Source of the DNA: AC-32 sp963772975
GTDB taxonomy: Bacteria; Actinomycetota; Thermoleophilia; Gaiellales; Gaiellaceae
Reading direction: 5' to 3'
Length of the DNA: 64,000 nucleotides
Assembly (NCBI GenBank): GCA_963772975.1
Contig: CAVYZH010000010.1
Span: 960,576-1,024,575 of the forward strand
The position numbers and the translations under genes are program-made. The notes under the pieces were generated by a model that was given only the letters and a program-made list of their open reading frames with translations, ran no database searches and was not told the DNA's origin. Shown here piece after piece: positions 44,441-52,782 of the stretch. Each line of letters opens with the position of its first letter. Position 1 is the stretch's first letter.

Positions 44441-45556
44441 TTAGAACCAGCGCCCGGGGAAGCCGACCGGCTGCAGCGCCCGGGTGACGTCGCCGGGAGC
44501 GCGCGCCGGCAGCCGCACCTTCTGGCCGTCGAGCTCGAGCGAGCGGTCGACCGCCTCGATCATCCGCACGACGTCGATCCCGAGTGCTGCGCTCGAGCGG
44601 GGTTGCTCGCCGTTCCGGATCGCCGAGCAGAAGTCGTCGAGCTCGAGCCCCAGAGGCTCGGCTGCCGCGATCGGCGGCGAGACGATCTCGCCGGAGCGGT
44701 AGGTCAGCCGGTACTCCCCGAAGCTCTCCGGGTCCGGCGGCACCACGCCCGAGTCGAAGACGCGCACCGGCTCGTTGCTCGTGTCGTCGTAGACGATCAT
44801 CTTGCGCGATCCGACCACCGTCGTCCGGCGCAGCTTGCTTGGCGCGAGCCACGACAGCTCGACGTGCGCGATCGTCTCCGAGGGGTATTCGAGGTTGACG
44901 AACATCACGTCGGGCGTGCCCGGCATGATGCAGCCGCGGCTCATGGCGGAGACCGAGTGCGGCGACTCGTCGAGCCAGTAGCGGAGGATCGAGAAGTCGT
45001 GGGGACCGAGGTCCCAGGCGACGCTCACGTCGGGCTGGTGCAGTCCGAGGTTCACACGGCTGGTCGAGATGAAGTAGATGTCGCCGAGCTCGCCCGACTG
45101 GATCAGCTCGCGGATCATGACCACCGGGGGGCTGTAGAGGAACGTGTGGCCCGGCATCAGCACGAGGCCGAGCTCGTCGGCCAGCTCCTGCAGCTGCTCG
45201 CCCTCGGCCGAGGAGGCCGCGAGCGGCTTCTCGACGAAGACGTGCTTGCCGGCCCGCAGCGCGGCTGCGGCGAGCTCGAAGTGGCTGGAGACCGGTGTCG
45301 CGATCGCAACCGCCTCGACCGAGTGGTCGTCGAGGATCTCCTCGAAGCGGGTCGTCGCACGCAGCGCGGGGAACCGTCGCAGCACGCCGTCGAGCGCCGC
45401 GGGCCGCGAGTCGCAGACCGAGACCGGCTCCGCGGTCTCGACCTCGTGCAGGTTGCGGACGAGGTTCGGTCCCCAGTAGCCGAGCCCGACCACGGCGACC
45501 CGGACGGGCGCGTCGTCGACCGGGACGGGGGCGAGCGGAACGCGAGGCGAGTTCAC
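44441..45556 (-). CDS. Gfo/Idh/MocA family oxidoreductase
   Basis: 371 residues. The N-terminal Rossmann fold has GLGYWGPNLVRNLHEV and VFVEKPLAAS (the EKP active-site motif); the C-terminal domain has DLGPHDFSILRYWLDESP and the conserved DH-type pair (His in HTFLY region). NAD(P)-dependent dehydrogenase on sugars or inositol-like substrates. It overlaps the upstream sugar-phosphate transferase gene by 4 bases, so it probably makes a nucleotide-sugar building block for the same polysaccharide, for example a UDP-sugar C3 oxidation. Confidence 0.9.
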   Translation of the reverse strand: MNSPRVPLAPVPVDDAPVRVAVVGLGYWGPNLVRNLHEVETAEPVSVCDSRPAALDGVLRRFPALRATTRFEEILDDHSVEAVAIATPVSSHFELAAAALRAGKHVFVEKPLAASSAEGEQLQELADELGLVLMPGHTFLYSPPVVMIRELIQSGELGDIYFISTSRVNLGLHQPDVSVAWDLGPHDFSILRYWLDESPHSVSAMSRGCIMPGTPDVMFVNLEYPSETIAHVELSWLAPSKLRRTTVVGSRKMIVYDDTSNEPVRVFDSGVVPPDPESFGEYRLTYRSGEIVSPPIAAAEPLGLELDDFCSAIRNGEQPRSSAALGIDVVRMIEAVDRSLELDGQKVRLPARAPGDVTRALQPVGFPGRWF

Positions 45557-47091
45557 GCTGCTCCCCTCCGCGCGAGCACCGTCAGCGGCGTGCGGCAGAG
45601 CAGCCGCAGGTCGAGGCCGAGCGACCAGCCGCGCACGTAGGCGACGTCCATATCGAGCGCCTCACCGAAGGTCGAATGCGCCCGAGCCGTCACTTGCCAG
45701 AGCCCGGTCAGGCCGGCCGGGACGAGGAAGCGCTCGAAGTGGTGAGGACGGAAGTACTCCGTCTCGTACGGGATGCACGGGCGCGGGCCGACCAGCGACA
45801 TGTCGCCGCGCAGGACGTTGATCAGCTGCGGCAGCTCGTCGAGGCTGGTCGCGCGGAGCCAGCGCCCGACGCGGGTCACCGCATCCTGGCGCTCCAGCTT
45901 GTAGAGGCCGTTGCCGTTGGCCGCCAGGTCGGCGTTCATCGTCGTCTTGATGTAGTCGCGGTGGACGTCGGTGTCGGCGCCGACGCGCATCGTGCGGAAC
46001 TTGAGCGCCGTGAACGGCCGCTGATCCTTTCCGAGCCGTTCCTGACGGAAGAAGACCGGGCCGGGCGAGTCGAGCTTGATCGCCAGCGCGAAGAACGCGA
46101 ACAGGGGCGCGGTTACCAGCAGCCCGGCTGCGGCGCCGAGCACGTCGACCGTCCGCTTGACGAGCTGCGACGAGCGCGGCAGGCGCAGCGGCGGCAGCTC
46201 GACCAGCGGCAGGCCCTCGAGCGTGTCGATCTTGGCGCTCGCGCCGACCAGCTCGAACAGCCGCGGCACGACGTCGACCTGGATCTCGAGGTCGTTCAGT
46301 GCCCGGACCGCCGCCAGCGTCTCGTCGTCGGTGTCGTTCGAGAAGGCGACGACGACGCGCTCGATGTCGTACGTGCACACGAGCTCCTCGAGCTGTTCGG
46401 GCGGGCCGAGCAGGGCCAGATGCCCGAGGTCGGAATGGCGCTCTTTCGGCTTGGAGTCGACGAAGCCGACGAGGTTGAAGCCGTACTCGGGGTGGCGCAG
46501 CAGCTTGCGCGCGACGCGCTGGCCGATGTCGCCTGCTCCGACGATCAGCGTGTTCTGGAGGTAGAGCACGTTCCGCCGGCAGATCGTGCGCGCGATCGTG
46601 CGGAAGAGCGTGATGAAGAGAATCGCGGAGATCCAGAGGCCGATCGCCTTCTCGAGGCTCGGGTCGGCGAGCCCTGAGAGGCTGAGCGCGACGAACGTCA
46701 GCCAAGTCCCGATCGTGACGACGTGGAAGACGCCGACGATGTCGTCGGACGTGGAATGGTGCGTTCGCTCCTCGTCCTGGTCGTAGAGGCGGTAGAGCTT
46801 CGCGATCACGATCCAGAGTGGCAGCGAGATGATCGAGAGCAGGAGGTCCTTCATGCGGATGGCAGAGGCGTGCTGCACTGCGGGCACGAAGAGAAGCTCG
46901 ACGGTTACGAAAGCGAGCACGAGCCCAACCACATCGGCAAGCACGAGCATGCGCCGGACGAGCCAGCCGCGGCGCCGGGCTCCCCGCCAGGCCGATCGCT
47001 TCGCCCGCTGGACGCGCAGGCGCGCCGGAATGAGATCGGCTGTCGCCGTCCCGGTGTGCGGAAGCTCCGCTCTGCGCGCATCGACGACCAT
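45553..47091 (-). CDS. Exopolysaccharide polyprenyl-phosphate sugar transferase (WcaJ/WbaP type)
   Basis: 512 residues. Four N-terminal spans (RRMLVLADVVGLVLAFVTVE and others), a CoA-binding-like Rossmann part (NTLIVGAGDIGQRVARKLL), a further span (RTVDVLGAAAGLLVTAPLFAF) and the cytoplasmic bacterial sugar transferase domain: KLDSPGPVFFRQERLG, LKFRTMR, TSLDELPQLINVLRGDMSLVGPRP and RPGLTGLWQ-like AGLTGLWQV. Adds the first sugar-1-phosphate to undecaprenyl phosphate, starting an exopolysaccharide repeat. ATG at 47091. Preceded by a ~190-base structured leader. Heads a two-gene operon with the oxidoreductase. Confidence 0.93.
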   Translation of the reverse strand: MVVDARRAELPHTGTATADLIPARLRVQRAKRSAWRGARRRGWLVRRMLVLADVVGLVLAFVTVELLFVPAVQHASAIRMKDLLLSIISLPLWIVIAKLYRLYDQDEERTHHSTSDDIVGVFHVVTIGTWLTFVALSLSGLADPSLEKAIGLWISAILFITLFRTIARTICRRNVLYLQNTLIVGAGDIGQRVARKLLRHPEYGFNLVGFVDSKPKERHSDLGHLALLGPPEQLEELVCTYDIERVVVAFSNDTDDETLAAVRALNDLEIQVDVVPRLFELVGASAKIDTLEGLPLVELPPLRLPRSSQLVKRTVDVLGAAAGLLVTAPLFAFFALAIKLDSPGPVFFRQERLGKDQRPFTALKFRTMRVGADTDVHRDYIKTTMNADLAANGNGLYKLERQDAVTRVGRWLRATSLDELPQLINVLRGDMSLVGPRPCIPYETEYFRPHHFERFLVPAGLTGLWQVTARAHSTFGEALDMDVAYVRGWSLGLDLRLLCRTPLTVLARRGAA

Positions 47092-47676
47092 TGCTCTCCC
47101 TAGTTGCGGTCAGGGCACGACCCCCTAAGCCGCGTCCCGAGCAACAGCATGGAAGCTCGGAGCCCCGGTTTGTAGACCGAAAGGTCGAGGGTCACCCCTG
47201 AACGATCGGGGGAAGCTAGGCAGCCGAAAGGCGCGGCGGACAACGGTTCCGCGCTAGCTGGATGGCTAGTAGCGGACCCTGCGGCGCCCGCCCGCACTGC
47301 GTCTCGTGCCTCGCACTGTCGCGGCAGTACTCGTCGCTGCGCGCCTGCTGTGGGTGGGTTTGGTCGCGTCCCCGGCCGCCGGGCCCCGGCGGGATCGTCT
47401 CCGACGAGTTCACCGGCGGGATCGTCGACGGCCCGGTCTGGCACTTCGTCGCGCCGGCACCGTCGCCGACGTGGGTGCGTTCTTGAAACGAACAGCTCGT
47501 GCTGCGTGTGAATGGCATCGACTACGCCGGGCCCAGCGCGGCCTACACGCTCACAGCGGCTCAGCGTGACGCTGCGATTGAGCTCAAGACCACGTTGAAG
47601 GCCTCTAGCCAGGGAGTGTCCCAGCTAGCGTCTCGACTCATGGCTCTCCTGCGAGCAGAAGAAGGCCGCGCCGTTC
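47092..47676. other. Gene-free stretch: structured leader of the sugar transferase and a decayed secreted-protein remnant
   Basis: 585 bases. 47100-47280 read on the minus strand folds into several hairpins (for example CCGAGC/GCTCGG at 47160-47137 and GACC-TTTC-GGTC), consistent with a regulatory leader for the transferase. Near 47395 the plus strand reads IVSDEFTGG.VDGPVWHFV, a start typical of concanavalin-like secreted domains, followed by stops and unrelated frames: probably a decayed gene. No complete gene is seen. Confidence 0.4.
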
Positions 47677-47964
47677 GTGCTGGTCGTCTTCGTGGTGATC
47701 TGGAAGATGGCGGCGCACGCGTCGAGGGGTGAGGCTGCCACGCTGCGCATCGCCTTGGCCCTGCTGGCGGTCTCGTTCCTTGTGCACGTGGCCGCGCCTG
47801 GCAGTGAGACCACGCTCGGCTACGAGCGGCATAGCTGGGAGTATCAGATCCGCGGCATGATCAAGCACGGCGCCTCCCTCTCGGGCTGGATCCTGCTCGC
47901 GAGCGGCATCGCCGCGGTGGTCGTGCGCCGCGAGCCTAGCCGGACGGCTAGTCCTTCCGCCTGA
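47677..47964 (+). CDS. Small membrane protein, probably an N-truncated remnant
   Basis: 95 residues from GTG 47677: two or three hydrophobic stretches (LVVFVVIWKMAAHASR, RIALALLAVSFLVHV, SGWILLASGIAAVVV) with a polar TTLGYERHSWEYQIRGMIKHG between. The frame is open another 16 codons upstream (RLDSWLSCEQKKAAPF) to a TAG at 47626, with no start, which suggests a lost N-terminus. It follows a decayed region. No family recognised. Confidence 0.45.
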   Translation: MLVVFVVIWKMAAHASRGEAATLRIALALLAVSFLVHVAAPGSETTLGYERHSWEYQIRGMIKHGASLSGWILLASGIAAVVVRREPSRTASPSA

Positions 47965-48042
47965 GACAGGGAAAAGGGTTCCAATCGGCGCCCCACGGGG
48001 TTACGTTGTGTGCGGGTTCCTGCCACCGGGGAGGGCGGCAGC

Positions 48043-48735
48043 ATGGAAAGCACTGCGGCGGCACGTTCGACGCTGATCTTCGATCGGCAGCCCCTGTGGC
48101 TGTCGGCTCTCGAGCAGGTGCTCGAGCGCAACGGTTTCGCGGTCGTGGCAACGGCCGTGATGGAGCCGCACGCGCTGAAGCTCCTGCGTGAGCATCAGCC
48201 GTCGGTGCTGGTGTTCGAGCCCGAGGCGTGCATGTCGGCGCCGACGCGCTTCATCGAGGTCGCGCTGCGTGAGGTCCACGGCCTGAAGATGATCGCGGTC
48301 TCGCAGGCGGAGGACTCCGCGAGCATCACGGAGTGCCTGTCCGCCGGCGTGTTCGCGTACGTGCTCAAGAGCGCCCATCCCGAGGACATCTCGCTCGCCG
48401 CCCGACAGGCGATCCACCAGTCGATCCACTTCGCCCCGGGCCGGGCCGGCACACCGCACCTGGCTGCCGTAAACAGCGTGCAGCCGGCTTCGCTCGACGA
48501 CGGCAGCGAGCTAACGCGCCGCGAGCGAGAAATCCTGGCGCTCGTCGCAGAGGGAAGCTCCAACGGCACGGTGGCACGGAAGCTGTGGGTCACCGAGCAG
48601 ACCGTGAAGTTCCACCTCTCGAACATCTACCGCAAGCTCGGCGTGTCCAACCGCACGGCCGCGAGCCGCTGGGCGCACGACCGCGGCATGCTCGCCGCGG
48701 AGCAGTCGGTCGACTCCACGCCTGCCGCCGTTTGA
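48043..48735 (+). CDS. LuxR-family response regulator with a non-phosphorylatable receiver
   Basis: 230 residues. ATG at 48043 after GGGAGGGCG. Receiver domain about 8-125: the acidic pair is D-R (FDRQPLW) rather than D-D, and the phosphoacceptor position is Glu59 (LVFEPEA) instead of Asp; Ser/Thr and Lys positions remain (AVSQAED, YVLKSAHPED). DNA-binding LuxR HTH about 160-220: LTRREREILALVAEGSSNGTVARKLWVTEQTVKFHLSNIYRKL. The design suggests constitutive or non-phospho control, since Glu can mimic phospho-Asp. No kinase gene beside it. Target unknown. Confidence 0.9.
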   Translation: MESTAAARSTLIFDRQPLWLSALEQVLERNGFAVVATAVMEPHALKLLREHQPSVLVFEPEACMSAPTRFIEVALREVHGLKMIAVSQAEDSASITECLSAGVFAYVLKSAHPEDISLAARQAIHQSIHFAPGRAGTPHLAAVNSVQPASLDDGSELTRREREILALVAEGSSNGTVARKLWVTEQTVKFHLSNIYRKLGVSNRTAASRWAHDRGMLAAEQSVDSTPAAV

Positions 48736-48778
48736 TCGGGGCGGGCGGCGAGGCCGCAAGAGCGGAACGAGTGCGGCA

Positions 48779-49702
48779 TCACCGCCTTCGGGCGAGCAGC
48801 GGCCCGCGCGAGAAGAACAACGCGTAGCAGAGCGAAGCCGAGAGGAGCAGCGCCGCCCACGCGAGAGACGCGCGAGGCACGAGCACGTCCGGCACCTCCC
48901 AGCTCGTCCAGCCGCGCTTGACGACCTGCTCGATCCAGAGGTCGTTGACCAGGTTCGCCAGGCCGTAGACGAGCATTAGCGAGAGGATCGCCGCGACGAG
49001 CGTGCGCGCCAGTGGACGGCGGATCCCGCCGAGCAGGCGCGAGAGGAGCAACGCGGTGGTGACCAGCAGGAAGCCATCGAGACCGTGGTGGTGGCCGTGG
49101 TGGACAGCGGCGTGTAGGTAGCCCGAGCCTGGTTCGGGTCGGATCGCGCCCGTCTGAAAGATCCACCCCAGCAACGGCACCCCGTCGAGGAAGAAGCCCA
49201 GCTCAGCCGCGACGTACGGCGCCGCGAAGAACAGCGTCAGCACCCCGAGCGCGAGCCGTGCGCGGTCTCCGGCACGGCTAGTCCGCACCGGTTCAGGCCT
49301 CCCGCGAGCCGTGGCCCAGGCAGTGAGGCCGACCGCGAGCAAGACCCCGGCGACGGCGAAGCTGTTCGACCATTTCGGGTCGAGGTGGCTCGGCGTCTGC
49401 ACGCCCGGGATTGCGACGGTCGCGCACAGCAGGAAGGCGATGACCGCGATGGCGTCGGCGCGACGGTCGTCGAGCCGGTCGGCAACGATGGGCAGGACGG
49501 CCAGGCCCGCGAGCGCTGCCGAGAAGCCGACGAACACGAACGCGCGACCCGCTCCGCCGACGAAGCCGGAGTTCGTCACCTTCCAGAGCTCCCTGGGCGG
49601 CAGCCGCCAGTAGGTTTCGAAGACGGCGACGGTCGCGAGTCCGAACAACAGCCAGACGACCCAGATCTCGGTCAAGCGGCGATTTTGCGGCCGGGCAGGC
49701 AT
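48779..49702 (-). CDS. Polytopic membrane protein with a His-rich loop
   Basis: 307 residues from ATG 49702 (an upstream GTG at 49753 overlaps the rplU region). About eight hydrophobic spans. The striking feature is a loop HAAVHHGHHHGLDG between spans near the middle, seven His in fourteen residues, a plausible Zn/Ni/Cu site. No family recognised from memory. Divergent from rplU with a 49-base gap. Possibly a metal-responsive or transport membrane protein; this is a guess from the loop alone. Confidence 0.72.
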   Translation of the reverse strand: MPARPQNRRLTEIWVVWLLFGLATVAVFETYWRLPPRELWKVTNSGFVGGAGRAFVFVGFSAALAGLAVLPIVADRLDDRRADAIAVIAFLLCATVAIPGVQTPSHLDPKWSNSFAVAGVLLAVGLTAWATARGRPEPVRTSRAGDRARLALGVLTLFFAAPYVAAELGFFLDGVPLLGWIFQTGAIRPEPGSGYLHAAVHHGHHHGLDGFLLVTTALLLSRLLGGIRRPLARTLVAAILSLMLVYGLANLVNDLWIEQVVKRGWTSWEVPDVLVPRASLAWAALLLSASLCYALFFSRGPLLARRR

Positions 49703-49751
49703 CACGGCTAGACTTGGCTCCTCGCGGGCAACATGCCCGCGTTTCGGTGCC

Positions 49752-50276
49752 ATGACCTACGTGATCATCTCACTTGGTGGGAAGCAATACCGCGTCTCGG
49801 AAGGCGAGCGCCTGCTCGTCGACCGCTTGCCCACAGAGGAAGGCAAGACCTTCCATCCGGAGGTGCTGATGCTCGGCGGCGACGGCGCCTTCGAGCTCGC
49901 TCCGAAGACGCAGGTGACGGCACGCGTGATCGGCTCGCCGCTCGGCGAGAAGATCCGCATCGGCAAGTACCGCCCGAAGTCCGGCTACCGCCGGCACACC
50001 GGCTTCCGCGCCAAGCTCTCGCAGATCGAGATCGAGTCGATCGGCGGCGTCGCCAAGAAGGCGGCGCCCACGAAGAAGGAGGAGGCGGCGGCCGAGGCAC
50101 CGGCGAAGCTGCCGCGCGGCTACGCGGACATGACGGTCGCCGACATCAAGGAGAAGTCCGACCACTGGACCGGCGAGCAGGTCGGGGCCGCGCTCGAGTA
50201 CGAGCACGCGCACGCGAAGCGCAAGGGCGCGCTCGCGGCGCTCGAAGCGAGGAAGGAACACCTGGATGGCTCATAA
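49752..50276 (+). CDS. rplU: 50S ribosomal protein bL21 with C-terminal extension
   Basis: 174 residues, far longer than the usual ~103. Residues 1-103 are normal bL21 (YVIISLGGKQYRVSEGERL ... RRHTGFRAKLSQIEIESI). Residues about 115-174 add a Lys/Ala linker and a helical domain (GYADMTVADIKEKSDHWTGE, ALEYEHAHAKRKGALAALEA) not found in E. coli bL21. Similar add-ons occur, to my knowledge, in relatives of Solirubrobacter. ATG at 49752. Overlaps rpmA by 11 bases; standard rplU-rpmA-obgE order. Confidence 0.95.
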   Translation: MTYVIISLGGKQYRVSEGERLLVDRLPTEEGKTFHPEVLMLGGDGAFELAPKTQVTARVIGSPLGEKIRIGKYRPKSGYRRHTGFRAKLSQIEIESIGGVAKKAAPTKKEEAAAEAPAKLPRGYADMTVADIKEKSDHWTGEQVGAALEYEHAHAKRKGALAALEARKEHLDGS

Positions 50277-50514
50277 GAAGGGACTCGGCTCGTCGCGGAA
50301 CGGGCGCGACTCGAACCCGAAGATGCTCGGCGTCAAGGTCTTCGACGGCCAGAGCATCACCGCGGGGACGATCATCGTGCGCCAGCGCGGCACGCGCTTC
50401 CGCCCCGGCGCCGGCGCGGGGATCGGGCGCGACGACACGATCTTCGCCAAGCGCAACGGCAAGGTGGTGTTCAAGACCACCGGCGAGCGGCGCTTCATCT
50501 CCGTCACGGAGTAG
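50266..50514 (+). CDS. rpmA: 50S ribosomal protein bL27
   Basis: 82 residues. AHKKGLGSSRNGRDSNPKMLGVK is the bL27 N-terminus without the phage-like leader found in Firmicutes, so no N-terminal cleavage is needed; the C-terminal GIGRDDTIFAKRNGKVVFK is typical. Sits in the tRNA-contact region of the large subunit. ATG 50266 lies in the rplU end, preceded by GAAGGAACACC. Six bases separate it from obgE. Confidence 0.97.
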   Translation: MAHKKGLGSSRNGRDSNPKMLGVKVFDGQSITAGTIIVRQRGTRFRPGAGAGIGRDDTIFAKRNGKVVFKTTGERRFISVTE

Positions 50515-50519
50515 GCGCG

Positions 50520-51707
50520 ATGTTCCACGACCGGGCCCGCATCCACGTGCAGGCCGGGCGGGGCGGCGACGGGGCGCTCAGCTTCCGGCGCGAGAAGCAC
50601 GTGCCCAAGGGCGGGCCGGACGGCGGCGACGGCGGACCCGGCGGCGACGTCGTGCTCGTGGCCGACCCCGACCTGCGCGACCTCTCGAGCTTCCGGGCCC
50701 GCCGCCGGTTCGCGGCCGGCAAGGGCGGCGCGGGCGGCGGCAGCGGCAAGCACGGTGCGACGGGTGGGGAGATCGAGCTGCGCGTGCCGGTCGGGACACA
50801 GGTGCTCGACGCCGACGAGCAGCTCGTGGCCGACCTGGCAACGCCGAGCGCGCGGGTCGTGCTCGCAAGCGGGGGCGAGGGCGGTCGCGGCAACAAGCGC
50901 TTCGCTACACCGACGCGCCAGGCGCCCCGCTTCGCCGAGACGGGCATGCCCGGCGACGAGGACGACTACGAGCTGCGGCTGAAGCTGCTCGCCGACGCGG
51001 CGCTCGTCGGCCTGCCGAACGCGGGCAAGTCGTCGCTGCTCGCCCGGATCTCGAACGCCAAGCCGAAGGTAGCCGAATACCCCTTTACGACCCTCCAGCC
51101 GGTGCTCGGCACCGTCGACTCGGACGAGCGGCAGCTCGTGGTCGCGGACGTCCCCGGCCTGATCGAGGGCGCGAGCGAGGGCGTCGGGCTCGGCCACGAG
51201 TTCCTCGCGCATCTGGAGCGCGCGCGGCTGCTCGTCCACCTGATCGACGCGGCGGCCGGCGACCCGGCCGAGGCGTTTGCTGCGATCAACCACGAGCTCG
51301 AGGAGTACGGCGCCGGCCTGGCCGAGCGGCCGCAGGTGGTCGTCCTGAACAAGATCGACCTGCTGCCCGAGCCCCCGGTCTTCGAGCCGGACGACCCGCG
51401 CGTCGTCCGCGTCTTCGCGCTCTCGGCCGCGACCGGAGAGGGCGTCGACGTCTTCCGCCGGTCGCTCTTCGAGCTGTGCCCTCCGGCCGAGGCGCCCCAG
51501 CTCGAGGAAGGCGGGCTGCCGCGTTTCCTCGTCTACCGGCCGAAGCCCGACCAGCGGCGCCGCTTCCGCATCCTGCGCACCGACCGCGGCTTCCGCGTCC
51601 ACGGCACGGCGGGCTCCGAAGAGGAGCTGGAGCGCGCGCTGCGCGAGGTCGGCGCGAGGACCGGCGACGAGGTGGAGGTCGAGGGCGAGGTGCTCGAGTT
51701 CCAGTGA
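50520..51707 (+). CDS. obgE: GTPase Obg (CgtA), ribosome assembly and stress GTPase
   Basis: 395 residues. Gly-rich Obg domain 1-158 (GGDGALSFRREKHVPKGGPD, GGDGGPGGDVVLVADP), G domain with G1 GLPNAGKSS, G2 PFTT, G3 DVPGLIEGAS, G4 NKIDL and G5 SAATGEG, then an OCT-like end (GLPRFLVYRPKPDQRRRF ...). Associates with the 50S subunit and responds to nutrient state. ATG at 50520. The TGA overlaps the nadD GTG. Confidence 0.97.
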   Translation: MFHDRARIHVQAGRGGDGALSFRREKHVPKGGPDGGDGGPGGDVVLVADPDLRDLSSFRARRRFAAGKGGAGGGSGKHGATGGEIELRVPVGTQVLDADEQLVADLATPSARVVLASGGEGGRGNKRFATPTRQAPRFAETGMPGDEDDYELRLKLLADAALVGLPNAGKSSLLARISNAKPKVAEYPFTTLQPVLGTVDSDERQLVVADVPGLIEGASEGVGLGHEFLAHLERARLLVHLIDAAAGDPAEAFAAINHELEEYGAGLAERPQVVVLNKIDLLPEPPVFEPDDPRVVRVFALSAATGEGVDVFRRSLFELCPPAEAPQLEEGGLPRFLVYRPKPDQRRRFRILRTDRGFRVHGTAGSEEELERALREVGARTGDEVEVEGEVLEFQ

Positions 51708-52271
51708 CGACGGGGATCCTCGGCGGCGTTTTCGACCCGCCCCAGGTCGGCCACGTCGCGCTTGCCCAGGCGGCGCTGGAACAGCTGCCGATCGACCGCC
51801 TGCTGGTGCTCGTCGCCGCCGCGCCAGGCCATCGCGAGGCGGTCGCGCCGGCCGACGAGCGTTTCCGGCTCACGCGGCTCGCGTTCGACTTCGCCGACGA
51901 GATCGCGCTCGACGAGCACGCCTTCACGGTCGACGCCGTCCGCGACGGGCGCTTCGGGGACGCGATCTTCATCGTGGGCGCCGACGAGGGAGCCGCGTTC
52001 CCGACCTGGAAGGAGCCCGACGAGGTGCTGCGCCACGTGCGGCTCGCCGTCGGCACGCGCACCGGTTATGCGCCGCCCGACCTCGAGCGCTACGGCGACC
52101 GCATCCTGGCCTTTGCGTTCGCCTCGCCGCTGGGTCTCGTCGAGCGAGGTGCGCGAGCGGATCGGGCGCGGCGAGCCGGTCGACGAACTCGTCCCGTCCG
52201 CGGTCGCGCGCGCGATCGCCGAGGACGGCCTCTACCGCGGCTACACTGATGGCGACTCGAAGAGGACTTGA
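51704..52271 (+). CDS. nadD: Nicotinate-mononucleotide adenylyltransferase (frame broken near 52141)
   Basis: About 188 residues when joined. The N-terminus GILGGVFDPPQVGHVALAQ is the nucleotidyltransferase (G-x-FDP-x2-x-GH) site; FIVGADEGAAFPTWKEP is the NaMN pocket. Near 52141 the frame shifts by one base (GGTCTCGTCGAGC) and the essential C-terminal motif SSSEVRERIGRGE plus LVPSAVARAIAEDGLY continues in the next frame. NadD is needed for NAD synthesis, so a base error is the likely cause. GTG 51704 overlaps the obgE stop. The end overlaps rsfS by 23 bases. Confidence 0.9.
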
Positions 52272-52635
52272 CGAGACCCTGACGCCACTCGAACACGCCC
52301 GCCGAATCGCCGGCCTCGCCCAGGACAAGCTGGCGCAGGACGTCCTCATCCTCGACATGCGGCCCGTGTGCAGCTACACGGACTTCTTCGTGCTCGCCAC
52401 GGGCCAGAACCCGCGCCAGACGAAGGCGATCTGGAACGAGGTGCACGAGCGGCTCAAGCACGACGAGGACGCGCTGCCGAGCTCGGTCGCCGGCGAGCGC
52501 GAGGGGCAGTGGATCCTCGCCGACTACCTGGACGTGGTCTTCCACGTCTTCACGCCGGAGTCGCGCGAGTACTACCGGCTCGAGGAGCTCTGGGGCGACG
52601 TCCCGAGCATCGAGCTCGTTTCCGCGACTGCGTAG
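52249..52635 (+). CDS. rsfS: Ribosomal silencing factor RsfS
   Basis: 128 residues, normal length. DVLILDMRPVCSYTDFFVLATGQNPRQ and ADYLDVVFHVFTPESREYYRLEELWGD match the RsfS/YbeB fold that binds uL14 and blocks 30S joining when nutrients are low. The nadD-rsfS order is conserved in bacteria. ATG 52249 inside the nadD end. Confidence 0.95.
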   Translation: MATRRGLDETLTPLEHARRIAGLAQDKLAQDVLILDMRPVCSYTDFFVLATGQNPRQTKAIWNEVHERLKHDEDALPSSVAGEREGQWILADYLDVVFHVFTPESREYYRLEELWGDVPSIELVSATA

Positions 52636-52654
52636 CTACAATCCGGCCCGGAAA

Positions 52655-52727
52655 GGGGCCGTAGCTCAGCTGGGAGAGCGTCTGGCTGGCAGCCAGAAGG
52701 TCACGGGTTCGAGCCCCGTCGGCTCCA
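52655..52727 (+). tRNA. tRNA-Ala (anticodon GGC)
   Basis: 73-nt cloverleaf: acceptor GGGGCCG/CGGCTCC (G3-T70 pair, the alanine identity element), D arm GCTC...GAGC, anticodon stem TCTGG/CCAGA around loop CTGGCAG (GGC), T arm ACGGG-TTCGAGC-CCCGT, discriminator A. Confidence 0.97.
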
Positions 52728-52782
52728 CTCCCGACGTTTAAGCGAGGGTCTCGAGCCAGCGCCGGCACTGGTTCACGGTCGG

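Noticed and set aside
47092..47285. Calling a c-di-GMP-I riboswitch
   Set aside because: Only short sequence bits match (AAACC, GGGACGC); the GAAA loop and second core helix are not recognisable, so it is kept as a hypothesis.
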